This document shows positions 53,095 to 64,000 of a stretch of DNA of 64,000 nt, piece by piece. The stretch is from the NCBI RefSeq assembly GCF_040807025.1, contig NC_090942.1:66668911-66732910 (forward strand), read 5' to 3'. The stretch's first letter is position 1, and each line of letters begins with the position of its first letter. Origin of the DNA: Struthio camelus (Eukaryota; Chordata; Aves; Struthioniformes; Struthionidae). The notes beneath the pieces were generated by a model, which worked only from the letters and a program-made list of their open reading frames with translations, did not search any database and was not told the DNA's origin. Position numbers and translations under genes: made by a program.

Positions 53095-53205
53095 TCAGAG
53101 AACTTAGCCAGGTCCTTTGCATTATTTATAGCTTTACTCATATTGATTTGAGTGGGAACTAGGTGCCTATATATCCTTGTGTAATCTAAGCAGTGCATCT
53201 GAAGT
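53095..53205. mobile_element. Tentative second MITE-like fragment
   Basis: The phrase 'ctcatattgatttgagtggg' followed by 'aactaggtgcctatatatcc' resembles the symmetric centre and right arm (cattgaaatcaatgggagttaggtgcctaaatacc) of the same type of palindromic amniote repeat suspected at 52 kb. It is weak and short. Confidence 0.3.
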
Positions 53206-54229
53206 GCTGAAAAGAGTGGTAAAAAGTGAGAGGAAGACCCTAAAGTCAAGGCAGAGCCTCAGCCCCTGAGCTGTCGTACCAGATCCTGGTCAGTGGGACC
53301 AGACAGGCTCAATCAACAAGGGAAAGAAAGGGTTAAAATCCTCCTCAAACAAAGGAAAGCAGCTCTTCCACCTCAAGAAGGACCTGCCTCGGATGCTTTA
53401 ATGAAGAAAAGGGAACTTTTATCTTCATTAGAGAGCAAATATAAAGGGAAAGGCACTGGCTTATTAATGAATAGTTTTAACAACAGGGAAAGTTAGGGTG
53501 TTTAGTCTTTTTTTTTTATTGTTAGTGAGGTACTATGAAGGAAGGGGTATCAACTTAGTATTAGTGAGCACCTACAAGACAAATTGCTGACAAATGGGCT
53601 TTTTCTTTCTTTTTTTCCTTCTGCGTTTTTGGAGGAGGTAGAAGTAGAGCTCACCTATTAAATGTCAGCCTAATCTGTGCCTGGCAGAGAGGTTGCAGGT
53701 TCCTGGCCTAGCCTATTACCCTGCTATACCAAGCCTTTCTGTTGCTCTTCTTCCTCAAGAGAAGTGAGAAGGACTGCCCTGTGCATTGCCCCATGCCTGG
53801 GGACGGCAGCACACCCCGGAGCCCTGTATGGAGCAGGGCTGCACTGCTGAACGGCCAGGCTGACAGCTCAGAACCTGGCACTAAGAGTTACAGGTTGGGA
53901 ACAGGGCACTCCCAGGCCAGAGGTCCTTGGAGATGGCAAATGAAATGCTGTATTTCCTGAGAAGCAGAGCAAGCTCAGCTTGCTTGTCCTGCTGCGGTTT
54001 AGACCAGTATCTGTAAGCTGCAGCTGTAGGTGTGAGGGATGTGGAAAAGCAGCAGTAAGAGGGAAATGTGAAAAAGAATAATTGTGTGCTAATTTAAATA
54101 CAAACATGTTGTTTCAGGATTAAATAGATCAGTGAAATGTAACATGGACACTAGGCTGGCTCTCACTGGCCTTCCCAGCTCACCATTCATAACTATCACC
54201 CTGCTGCCCCAATGACTGTGTGTTGACCT
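53206..54229. other. Unannotated spacer
   Basis: No recognised gene. A short ORF at 53293-53496 is Lys/Gln-rich without family resemblance. Confidence 0.5.
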
Positions 54230-54933
54230 GCTGGAAAGTAGCTCTGCAGAGAAGGACCTGGGAGTGCTGGTGGACAACAAGTTAAACATGAGGCAGCAGT
54301 GTGCCCTTGTGGCCAAGAAGGCCAATGGGATCCTGGGGTGCATTAGGCAGAGTGTTGCCAGCAGGTCGAGGGAGGTGATCCTGCCCCTCTATTCAGCCCT
54401 GGTGAGGCCTCACCTGGAGCACTGTGTCCAGTTCTGGGCTCCCCAGTACAAGAGAGACATGGCGCTACTGGAGAGAGTCCAGCGGAGGGCTACCAAGATG
54501 ATTAGAGGGCTGGAGCATCTCTCCTGTGAAGAAAGACTGCAAGAGCTGGGCCTGTTCAGCCTGGAGAAGAGAAGATTGAGAGGGGATCTCATCAACGTGT
54601 ACACGTATCTGCAGGGGGAGTGTCAAGAGGATGAGGCCAGCCTCTTCTCCGTGGTGCCCAGCAACAGGACAAGAGGCAATGGGCAGAAACTGAACCACAG
54701 GAAGTTCCATCTGAACCTGAGAAAAAACTTCTTTCCTGTGAGGGTGACAGAGCATTGGAACAGGTTGCCCAGAGAGGTAGTGGAGTCTCCTTCGCTGGAG
54801 ATATTCAAAAGCCGTCTGGATGTGATCCTGGGCAATGTGCTCTAGGTGACCCTGCTTGAGCAGGGAGGTTGGACTAGATGATCTCCAGAGGTCCCTTCCA
54901 ACCTAAACAATTCTGTGATTCTGTGATTCTGTG
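54230..54933 (+). mobile_element. CR1 LINE, 5'-truncated, best-preserved copy
   Basis: The longest intact CR1 frame in the window runs 193 codons from a GTG at 54264 to the stop at 54843-54845. It encodes the C-terminal, post-catalytic part of ORF2. Landmarks in order are [110 protein letters not shown] and a final LGNVL. It lacks the reverse-transcriptase catalytic motifs and the endonuclease because of 5' truncation, so it is not autonomous. The GTG is an internal codon, not a real start. The 3' end has ggactagatgatctccagag and three perfect attctgtg units (54910-54933). The intact frame suggests a relatively young insertion. Confidence 0.96.
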
Positions 54934-57311
54934 TGGAGGGAGGCACCATGCTCTTCTGCTCTCTGCCTCCTCTATGCTACATCCTGTTGTTCCAGTTGCA
55001 GTTATCTCAGGTCTGGTCAGGCTGCAGCAATGCATTTCACTTCCTTCCAAGAGCACTGAGAGAGATCTTGAATAGATAAACAGGTTCCCTAAAACATAAT
55101 GTTTAGGACAAACCCCTTAAAATTAGTCAGTTTATGCTTGCTTAGCACCCTAAGATTTGCTATTTCCTGCATTTACGAGAACTAAGCTCCTTTAGGTTAC
55201 CTCTGGGCCGCAACACACTGCTTCACATCTTGTGTCCTCCTCACCCTTCTCCCAACAAGACACCTTAGCTTTGCAGCCTTTTTGATGACTGATTTCAACA
55301 TTGGCAGAGCAGATGTCTTACTGTGATTTAGTACCTGAAAATAGACTATTATTCTGCAATTATTCCTCCCCCCATTTCCCCCCCACCCCGAGTATCATCA
55401 CATTTTTCCAGTTTATGTCTTTCTCAGCTTCCATTAACACAGAACAATACACTCATAAAAATTCCTGCAGTTTTTTATAACTTTATCAACCAAATATGAT
55501 GCACACTGTTAAGAACTACCACACTCAGGTTATTCCATAGTGCCTCTGTATCTGTCATAATAAAAGTAGATACAATTACTTTTAGAAGTAGATCACATAA
55601 GTCTATTGACTACAAGGCTTGTCCTGTTTAGGAGGCAACTTTGCTTAGGTAAAAGCTTCTGTAATACGTATTATTTGAGAAGCTACATTCTTCTTACATC
55701 AAGCATCAGGTACTATTTGTGTATGAAGCCCAGAAGAATTCCCTTCAGGTTGTGAAAATGAGAACATTTTGAGCTATTCAGCTTCATTTACAGTGCTATA
55801 GAAAAATCAGATCTTGCAAGAGTGCCTCTGTTTTCTATCTCCCGCAGCAATGCACATATACATGCTTTTCTTTTGTGCCTCTTTGTATGAAGGAGTTACT
55901 GGTTCTGTATTCTGAACGGACTGGCTCAGCCAAAATAAACAATCTTGTTAAGTTCTTGCTCAAGTCTTTCCAGTATACTTTTTATTGTTGTTTTTCAGGT
56001 ACTGGGCTTTCAGAGATTGTTCATTCTGTAACAGTTGGAGCCAGTGATCTCTAGTTAGCTCCCCTTGAATTAAATTAGTTTGAGTTAGACCCAGCAACAG
56101 TAAAATACAACAATTTTAATTAACAGTTCTTCAGTTAGAAGAGTGACTGAGTTCACTGTTTTATGAACTTTTGTAACTTCAGCTTAACGGCCAGCATGTG
56201 TATCAGCAACACTTGAATGTCAACCCCTATCTGCAAGCAGGTGAGCAAGTCCTAGAATAAAGCCTCTCTCAGCTCAGGTGAGGCTCTGTGTACCGACTGG
56301 GGCAAAGGCTGACGTTCAGTGCCAGTTAACATTGCAGAAAGACAAGCTCTCCATAAGAAACCAGTGCAAATAAGCTTATCCAGCCTGTTAACTTCAGCGT
56401 AAATATCTGCATCACGCAACCAGGCGCTGATAATGGCCTAGTATATAAATACTAAATGACTAAGTACTTTCATATATGTATATATATTTTAAATATATAC
56501 GTATGTATAAAATAAATTGCTAAGTACTAAAAGGTAACAACAGAGATTAGGCTTCATTTCTTCCATTCACAGAGCAGAGATGTGATATCTACTTACACAG
56601 AAAAGGCTCATGCTGGATTTCCCTATGTCAAAGTCAACAGGTTATTACAGACTTGCACTGGGTGTATGTGTGTATAATTATTTTAAATTAAGGTCTTGTA
56701 ATGAACTATTATCTCAAGCCTTGTGCTTCCCTCCTTTCCAGTGTTGTTTGAAGAGGACAGGCAAAACATGTAAACATTTTGGTAGCTACTTCAAGGTCTA
56801 AGGACAAGAAGGGGCACTGAATATTATTCTCACAGGGCTTACAGATATTGGACTGCATGCAGTAGATACATTCTCTTTTCTCATTCTATTACTTCATTCA
56901 TTGAAATTAAACTTTAATGAGAATTTGACATCGTTGTCCCTGATCTTCCCTCCTGAAAACATTTACTACAAAGTCTACCACCACTGTTCCTTTCAGTGGC
57001 ACTTATATAGATAAAGAAAAATAAATTTCTTATTATAGTGCTCTTTTCTACAGTAGTCTTTTTTTCCTGCTCTATTTTAATTTAATAAAAGGCCCTTTAA
57101 AATGATCAGTAAACAAAGCATGTGAAACATACCATCTGGAAGCATCTGGGAGCACAAACACGCCTGGAGTGCAGATGAACCTTAAAAAAGAAAAAATAGG
57201 AAATTTTTTACCAGAAAAAAAGTTTTGTTTTGAATCACAGTTTTCCATTCTACCATATCAAACACAAAAGCAACAGCAATGGCAGCAACACAAAAACAAC
57301 AAAACTGATGG
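54934..57311. other. Unannotated AT-rich spacer
   Basis: No gene is recognised. Contains a C-rich patch near 55.37 kb and the AT-rich dyad at 56.46-56.53 kb. Confidence 0.5.
56460..56528. repeat. AT-rich dyad flanked by 9-bp direct repeats
   Basis: ctaagtact at 56460-56468 and again at 56520-56528 bracket 51 bases of imperfectly palindromic TA-rich sequence (gtatatatattttaaatatatac core). The arrangement looks like a target duplication around a tiny palindromic insert, or a microsatellite inside a chance repeat. Confidence 0.65.
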
Positions 57312-58490
57312 CCTCCTATAATGGAATGACTGGCTGGGTAGATGAGGGGAGAGCAGCGGATGTTGTCTCCCTGGACTTCAGCAAGGCTTTTGACACTCTC
57401 TCCCATCACATCCTCATAGGCAAGCTTAGGAAGTGCAGGCTGGATGAGTGGACGATGAGGTGGATTGGGAACTGGCTGGATGGCCGAGCTCAGAGGGCTG
57501 TGGTCAGTGGCGCAGTCTAGCTGGAGGCCTGTATCTAGTGAGGTTCTCTAGGGGTCAGTCCTGGGTCCAGTCTTGTTCAACTTATTCATCAGTGACCTGG
57601 ATGAAGGGACAGAGAGCACCCTCAGCAAGTTTGCTGATGGTACTAAACTGGGGGGAGAGGCTGACACACCAGAAGGCTGTGCTGCCATTCAGAGGGACCT
57701 GGACAGGCTGGAGAGGTGGGCGGAGAGGAACCTCCTGAAGTTCAACAAAGGCAAGGGCAGGGTCCTGCACCTGGGGAGAAATAACCCCATGCACCAGGAC
57801 AGGCTGGGGACTGACCTACTGCAGAGAAAGACATGGGAGTCCTGGTGGATGACAAGTTAAGCATGAGGCAGCAGTGTGCTCTTGTGGCCAAGAAGGCCAA
57901 TGGCACCCTAGGGTGCATTAGGCAGAGTGTTGCCAGCAGGTCGAGGGAAGTGATCCTTCCTCTCTCCTCAGCCCTGGTGAGGCCTCACCTGGAGCACTGT
58001 GTCCAGTTCTGGGCTCCCCAACGCAAGAGACACAGAGCTTCTGGAGCGAGTCCAGCAAAGGGCTATGAAAACGATGAAGGGACTGGAGCATCTCTCCTGT
58101 GAAGAAAGGCTGCGAGAGCTAGGACTGTTCAGTCTGGAAAAGAGAAGACTGAGGGGGGAATCTCATCAATGTCTACAAGTATGTTAAGGGGCGGGGGTGT
58201 CGAGAGGATGGGGCCAGACTCTTCTCCATGGTGCTCTGTGATATGACGAGAGGCAACGGGCACAAACTGAAACACAAGCTGTTCCATCTGAATCTGAGGA
58301 AAAACCTCTTTACTGTGAGGGTGACAGAGCACTGAAACAGGTTGCCCAGAGAAGTTGTGGAGTCTCCTTCGCTGGAGATATTCAAAAGCCACCTGGACAC
58401 ATTCCTGGGCAATGTGCTCTAGATGACCTTGCTTGAGCAGGGGCGTTCGATTGGATGAGCTCCAACCTCAACCATCCTGTGATTCTATGA
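57312..58490 (+). mobile_element. CR1 LINE, 5'-truncated, carries dead reverse-transcriptase domain
   Basis: This is the longest CR1 copy here. It begins inside the reverse transcriptase. Motif A, LDFSKAFD, is intact (first catalytic Asp codon at 57374-57376) in a frame that ends at a TAG at 57518-57520. The frame then shifts and a further in-frame TAG lies at 57549-57551. Motif C reads FADG instead of FADD: the second Asp codon is GGT at 57639-57641, a one-base change. More breaks follow: a small deletion near 57825, single-base indels near 58030 and 58155, and a TGA where the 54 kb copy has the Trp of EHWNRL (near 58335). The tail ends with about two copies of the 8-bp repeat (58473-58490). 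Ordered fragments still cover motif A to the ORF2 C terminus. It cannot encode active enzyme. It is closely related to the 54 kb copy, in the same orientation. Confidence 0.96.
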
Positions 58491-60132
58491 ACAGGCCTGG
58501 GACAGGGGTGGCTGCTTCTCATTAAATCACAGAAAGGAAGGAGAACTGGAGAGGACACCACACTAGTGAAAGAGAAAGAGATAACTTACTGCCAGAAAAA
58601 GAGCATTTTCAGTTTATTTGCTATTCTGCATCTATATTTTATTCTAAATTTGTTGTGGAGTTTGTATTAGTAAAGCTTTCCCAGTAAAATGCTTTTTAAG
58701 ACAGTATTGTCAAGGGGCTTGGATCACTTGCAAAAGCAATAAAATGTTTTTCTGCAAGTGGTTTACAGAATAAAACAACAGTGGCTTTTGAGAATGAAAT
58801 TGCACACAAGGTTTAAGCTGATCTGATAACTACCTACCTCTGAGATGAAAAGGCCCCCCTTCCCCCTCCTCTCCTAAGCTGCATCCCCCAGTCTCAGCTG
58901 CACTCTCAACCCCACACCAGTGGGGTTTTGCATGCCTGTTGTGGACTCAGAGGAGCAGAGTCCAATCTTATTTGGTTCAGTAAAGGGTGACAAAATAAGC
59001 ACCAGAAGTGGCAGAAAAAAGGGGGCAGAGTCACTCACATGGAAGCACTTGCAGCAGGATGCGAGACAGTCCTCTCCCCACTTCAGTTTGAAGTGAGCTG
59101 TTAGGCTGACAGCTATTTATAAGGTGTAACTTACTCTCAGCATTATGGTCCAATAAATATTCAACTCTGCTGTGATTCAAGGTTCATATGAAAACAAACA
59201 AGTCCTCTAATTTAGAAATAAATAAGTTAATTTAATCCTAGGCTGTGATCTGTGGCTATGATGGGAATATTCTCCTTTTATTTCTGCATTTATGATGTTT
59301 CTTTTACATCACTGTAGAAGAATTATTAGACTATCAGCATGACAGTATGCGGCCGGCAACAAAAACATCCTTAGAACACAAAAGGAGCATAGGGGCAGAA
59401 TGACCTCACATGGAATAATTTATTACATCTCAGCTTTTTGTCCAATTCTGTCATCTGAGAGACTCCTTAAGAAGACCTACACTTAATGCTTCATCATATC
59501 CTACTCCATTTCATTCTGAGAGCGATGAAAATGTTCTACACCCCAGGGTGTTCAAGAATCACTTCTTCTGTCCCTAAAAAGTATCCATCCCAGACGTGGA
59601 ACACTAAGGCCATTCTGTGCCATAAAAAGAGCATCTACTTAGTGGTTGGAAGGTTTGTATAGGTTTGCCATTGTATAATAGTCCTATGCGGTGCTATTAG
59701 CCTAGCCATGACTGCAGTTAAAGGTAATCAGTTTAGACTCAGGAGTATGATTAAAAGCTTTTATACTTGCAATAGGCCTTATGACTGCTGTCAAGTGCTG
59801 TGATGAGGAGAGTGGCTTTACACAGTTGATGAGATTTCCTGTGTTTGTGGAACACAGGAACCCACGTTTCAGAGGTCGCTGGAACTTTCTTAGAAATGTA
59901 ATGAGAATCTCTAGCTATTCAAAGTTGCCTCTTGGCGAAAGAGGCATTACCTGTGCATGACATTTTATCTAGGAAATTGAGTCATGTGGTCTTCTTGGTG
60001 CTTATGTGATTCCTCTGTAAGAGAAAAGATTCACCAACACTTCCCCAGCTAAGTCAAACAAACAGGCGTAAACTGACTGTTTGGAATCTCTAAGTTGGGC
60101 CTCTCCACCTGCTCGCCTAAAAATGATGAGAT
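58491..60132. other. Unannotated spacer
   Basis: No gene or repeat is recognised between the two CR1 copies, and no ORF of note is present. Confidence 0.5.
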
Positions 60133-60725
60133 TATAGAATCACAGAAAAATTAAGGTTGGAGGGGACTTTGGGACATCATTTAGTCCAACCTCCTGCTCA
60201 AAGCAAGGATAGCTTCAAAGTTAGAGCAAGTTGCTGAGGGTCTTGTCTAGTAAAGTTTAAAATTTATCTCCAGGGATGGATACTTCCTCCAGTAGTGCAG
60301 CACTTTTGGGGGAAGACCTTTTTCTCTTTGTCTCTTTGGAAATTCCCATGCTGCAATGTGTGTCTATGGCTGCTCCGTGACTGTTCACCGTGCACCCCTA
60401 AGGGGAGGTTGGCTCCATCTTCCCCGTAGCCTCCCTGTAGGTAGGGGAGGACAGTAGCTAGATGCCCTCTTAGCCTTCTCTTCTGCAGGCTGAACGAGCC
60501 TGCTTCCCTCAGCCTCTCCTTCTACCTCATGTGCTCCAGCCCCCTGACCCTGCTTTCTGGACTCTCTGCATTTTGCTGCTCTCTGTAGACCCAGCATGCC
60601 CTGAAAGTGGACGCAGTCTTCCAGATGTGTCCCCATTGGTGTTGAGACGGGAATAACCGCTTCTCTCCCCTTGCTGGCCGTGCTTTTCCTTATGCAGCCC
60701 AATACGCACTTCAGTGTGCATCCAG
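60133..60725 (-). mobile_element. CR1 LINE, 5'-truncated, minus strand
   Basis: Read on the minus strand, the element runs from about 60725 to 60133. It contains GCIRKSTASKGREAVIPVSTPMGTHLEDCVHFQGMLG (104 codons before stop, 60385-60702), which corresponds to the [15 protein letters not shown]...[11 protein letters not shown] section of the 54 kb copy. Below that the frame is scrambled, although a segment reading like the 'gaagcaggctcgttcagcct' (GLFSL) region remains. The tail at 60133-60340 matches the 51 kb copy almost base for base. The 3' terminus shows one tagaatcacag-type unit at 60134. It keeps about 250 bases (60341-60592) that the 51 kb copy has lost. Confidence 0.93.
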
Positions 60726-60730
60726 TGTAT

Positions 60731-60788
60731 TTGTTTTAAATTAGCTAAATTGGAGATTTTGTTTTAAATTAGCTAAATTGGAGATTTT
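60731..60788. repeat. 28-bp perfect tandem duplication
   Basis: Two identical 28-base units (starting gttttaaattagctaaattg) occupy 60733-60760 and 60761-60788. The block starts within about ten bases of the 5' end of the minus-strand CR1. Perfect identity implies a recent duplication or replication slippage. Confidence 0.95.
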
Positions 60789-61641
60789 CTATTTGTCTTG
60801 AGGATTGATAATTCAGGCTTTTTTGTACTGCCATGAAAACTGCAGAAACATTATGAATTGGTTTTATTTTTGCATTCAGGGAAGCTAGATTGCAGACAAG
60901 CTGTTCCATGCAGGGGGAAGGGTGACCCTGGATCCTGACACCAGGAGGCTAGGAAGAGTGAACTAGCAAAGAGAAGGCATATCATGAGGTTTAGACTTCA
61001 GTCAGCTCTTCTCATGGATACAATGTCACTTTTTCCTTACTCAGACTGAAATCATCTCATTTTTTACCCATGTACATTTATAGCTTCTTAGAAAGTATCT
61101 GAGAGCCTCAAAGGTGTAGTTTTATGTTGACGCTTATGATGTAGATCAATGCTGGAGACATAAAACTGAGACATAAAAGGATTCCCCCTTGTCCTCCTCC
61201 AACCTCCCAGTATGCCATCTTTTCCACACTCTAGTATTCCTGCAAATATAAAGCCGAGGTGATGTTCATAGTGATGTTAGCTCTGCTGTGCGGCTCCATT
61301 CAGCCTGTCTTGCTGAAGAGTCCCAGGAGAATGACGTATTAAAGACAGTGCAGCTTGTCTGAAGTCATGTCTGTGGTGCCAGTTCAGTGCCTCACAAAAT
61401 CACCATGCTTCCTGCAACTTGATATGCAACCTTAGTACAGGTTGTTTATATGTTAAGTGTATACATTGTTTACTGAGTCTATATTTCTACAAAGTTTCCT
61501 TAGGAAATTGTTTCACTTTCAGTTAACCTTTTTACTTTTTTCTCATTGCAAAACACTGAGTTACCACAGAGGTTTTAATGCACCAGAAATGCATAACAAA
61601 TTATCCTTCTATCTTAATGGAGTTAGTAATTACAACAAGTT

Positions 61642-61660
61642 AAAAAAAAAAAAAAAAAAA
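61642..61660 (+). repeat. Poly(A) run, 19 A
   Basis: Nineteen A follow an AT-rich sequence. No processed gene copy is recognised upstream. Confidence 0.9.
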
Positions 61661-63765
61661 CTGGCTTTTTTGTCTGTGAGCTACCCAAGTATATGAGCAG
61701 CTAATTAACTTGAGAGATGAAACATAAGGCATTTACAACGTGAACAGTGTATATATCTGGGAGAAAAATACAAAGCGAGCACCTGTCCATGCACTTGGTG
61801 CTTGCTACCATTTCTGTACTCAACCATTTCTACTCTTGCCTACATTTGGGTCAGAGATCAAGGCAAATATTAAAATACTCCACAACTAAATTACAGAATA
61901 AATGAACGAGAGTTTAGTCCTTTGCTCAGTTATAGAAGCTTGTAATTGAGACATAACCCCGTAACAATGGTTACTGGACCTTTAGAAGTGCAAAATAAGC
62001 TTTGTTGATCAAGCTTGTTGCCATTATAGGCAGAAAAAATAGAGCACAAACAGTCCTGGAGTCTTCATTAATCTTCCATTTTCTAGGAAACCTTGGGGAT
62101 TTCAGGTTCTCAGTAATGGAGGCAGAGAATGTCTTTTTAAAAAAGTATATGATTATTTATGATTTTATTCTTTGCAGGGGTGACTTTGAATTAAAGCACT
62201 GCAGTCTTGATAATGAGACAAAGCTTGACGAGGTGAACTAATCTTGGCTGCACCGTCTGAAAGCACGGTAGTGGCAGTTAAGGCCAAGTCTGCTGTGTAT
62301 AGCCACAAAATGCTGTGCAAAGCTGGTGTAAGGTATTATTCATATACAGTGGCAGAGCTTTCTGAATGCATGTTGCTCACAAAATGACAACAAAGTCACA
62401 TAGCATGAATTGCTGTGAACTCAGTGAATTTGGTAATATTGAGTTTTATCCTTTGCTGTACTACTATGAAAGTCACCTTTCCTCTGCCTATGTGCTCACA
62501 TGACTGTGTTCTGAGTCTTGGTTGTCCCCCTTATCCTTTCGTTTCATATTAACACCCACAGGGCTATGTAAGTTCCATTTAAGCAGTGATATTCCTTGTA
62601 TTTAGAAAGGTTGAAAGTTCTTCATGGTGACATCTGTCTGGCACATATGAATCTAGTTCTGGCCAGTTCTGGTAGATGATATGTTCCTGCTCTCCTTAGA
62701 GTTGCTTCATTTTGGCAAAGACTTCTGGTTACTTGGAGGATGTAAAGAGCAGCTATAACAATGAGAACAATGACTTTTGAAACAAATTTAGAAAAGACCT
62801 GGTAAATTCACTGTAAATTTGCATAATTTTACCCAGACAGAATAGCTAAAGATGTAAGTCAACCACATATCAATGGAGTAAACACGCAAATCACTGGATC
62901 CAGCTCTGTGACTCAGGCTTTGCCATAGCTCAGTTTTTTGACTTTCACAGTTCCTTTTCATGTTTTAACTGAATTAATAAATTTGAAGGTGGCCATTTTA
63001 GCACTTTTGCTTCTAGTCCCCACCTATACATGTTTTCTTCTGCCTCTCAGTAGTCTGTCGGTATCTGTCCAGAGGTTCAAGGGCAATGAGGAATAGAGCA
63101 GTATTTTTGTGTGGCAGCTTCTGGAGTGCTTGTGCACTGTCATTTAGCAGATCAGACTGTACCTAGAACACCTTGTGCTTTGTTACACAGCAGTGTGGAG
63201 GACATACTAGGATACTTAGCACTACAGCAAGAGGTATGCTTGATCTGAGGGTAAAGTGTCATGAGTCAGCTAGAAACGCAATACTAGTCAGTTAAAAATA
63301 AGAACTAGTGCATTATTTGAAGTTCAGGTCTCTTTATAACAACCTATCTTTTAGCTAGTTTTTAAAAGGGTTTTGTTATTTCCTTTTATTTCAGAACGCA
63401 TTAATGTTTTAAAAGGCTTAATAAGTCCCATCTAATAGCCGAATCTTCGGAAGGCCTTTTCTCTGTTTTTGTCTGACCACATGGCACATATTGGTGACTT
63501 CTTGTCTCCATTAAGTGTTTATAAAATGAATCATGTGAATTTACAAATTTAGTGAAATTGACTTGTTATGATCCAAAAGTCTAGAGTATAGATCATGCTT
63601 CACTACTAAGAAAATATTTAAAAATAGGTCATTTCAAGTTTGAATTAAGGTATTAAAAATATTTATTTAAAAAGTTGTTGCATGTTTTCCAAAAGTGTGA
63701 TGATATATGATATCCAAACAATAATTCAAAAAGCTTTCTTCTTTTCTCTTGTTTTTCCCCCTATG

Positions 63766-63806
63766 ACTTCAAGTTGATAGCTTGAAGTTTATTTCAGCTT
63801 TGAAAT
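63766..63806. repeat. Two adjacent small hairpins
   Basis: acttcaag / cttgaagt (63766-63773 and 63781-63788, 7-base loop) is followed by atttca / tgaaat (63791-63796 and 63801-63806, 4-base loop). Chance is plausible in AT-rich DNA. Confidence 0.55.
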
Positions 63807-63851
63807 AGGAGGAACACATCATTTGTAAAAGCAAAAAAAATTTCTTGATAC

Positions 63852-63900
63852 CAAAACGGAAAGGAACTTTAAGGAAGTCCTAAAGTCTACAACCATCGAT
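63852..63900 (-). mobile_element. Possible worn CR1 3' tail, minus strand
   Basis: 'ggaaaggaactttaaggaag' followed by 'tcctaaagtctacaacc' resembles the reverse-complemented CR1 tail (ggaagggacctcaggaggtcatctagtccaacc). It is short and diverged, and no 8-bp terminal repeat is visible. Confidence 0.3.
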
Positions 63901-64000
63901 AGGTAGGAAAAACAGCATTCAAATGAAATTTAAACCTTAGCTGTGTCTGTGCTTAAATGTGAAGTCCAGTCTCTTTCTTTATTTTCATCAGGGTTTGAAA

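Larger units (their letters stand above)
60789..64000. other. Unannotated AT-rich stretch to window end
   Basis: No gene is recognised. Two 79-codon frames (61457-61696 and 62002-62241) have no family resemblance. Contains the A19 run, two small hairpins at 63.77-63.81 kb and a possible worn CR1 tail near 63.86 kb. Confidence 0.5.

Noticed and set aside
1..64000. CRISPR arrays, tRNA, rRNA, operons, phage or toxin genes
   Set aside because: No regularly spaced repeats, RNA-gene signatures or prokaryotic gene organisation are visible. The window has eukaryotic, bird-like repeat content.

Overview
The window looks like vertebrate, most probably avian, non-coding DNA. The only clear protein-coding signal comes from remnants of CR1 LINEs, the dominant retrotransposon of birds. 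These carry the CR1 signatures: 5' truncation, a reverse-transcriptase/ORF2 reading frame, and an 8-bp ATTCTRTG-type repeat at the 3' end instead of poly(A). Interspersed repeats are sparse and no primate- or rodent-type SINE or L1 is visible. A few very old MIR-like fragments remain. Turtle or crocodilian DNA also carries CR1 and MIR-like repeats, so 'bird' is an inference from repeat type and low repeat density. I see no bacterial genes, operons, CRISPR arrays, rRNA or tRNA. I could not recognise an exon of any known host gene. This may be a long intron or an intergenic region.

Layout. Positions 1-497 hold the 3' end of an old CR1 cut by the window edge. From about 0.5 to 50.6 kb I see no clearly recognisable young CR1. 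This stretch holds ancient MIR-like fragments (about 6.9-7.1, 7.6-7.8, 12.9-13.1, 40.3 and 43.5-43.6 kb), an ancient CR1/L3-like 3' tail (20.56-20.82 kb), and two tentative ERV-like LTR remnants (27.2-27.4 and 46.5-46.7 kb). It also holds many simple repeats, purine or G-rich tracts and short inverted repeats, including a perfect 32-bp palindrome at 49,995-50,026. From 50.6 to 60.7 kb four CR1 copies cluster: 50.6-51.3 (+), 54.23-54.93 (+), 57.31-58.49 (+) and 60.13-60.73 (-). Two weak palindromic MITE-like fragments lie among them. From 60.8 kb to the end the sequence is AT-rich and unannotated, apart from poly(A), small hairpins and a possible worn CR1 tail.

The CR1 copies fall into at least two sequence groups. 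The 54 and 57 kb copies share one tail type. The 51 and 60 kb copies share another, and a 153-bp tail stretch differs at only 3 positions by hand alignment while their flanking element sequence is clearly more diverged. All copies appear non-autonomous. The 57 kb copy retains the first catalytic Asp region of the reverse transcriptase, but it has frameshifts and an Asp-to-Gly change in the second catalytic motif. No previously undescribed gene system could be supported from the sequence.
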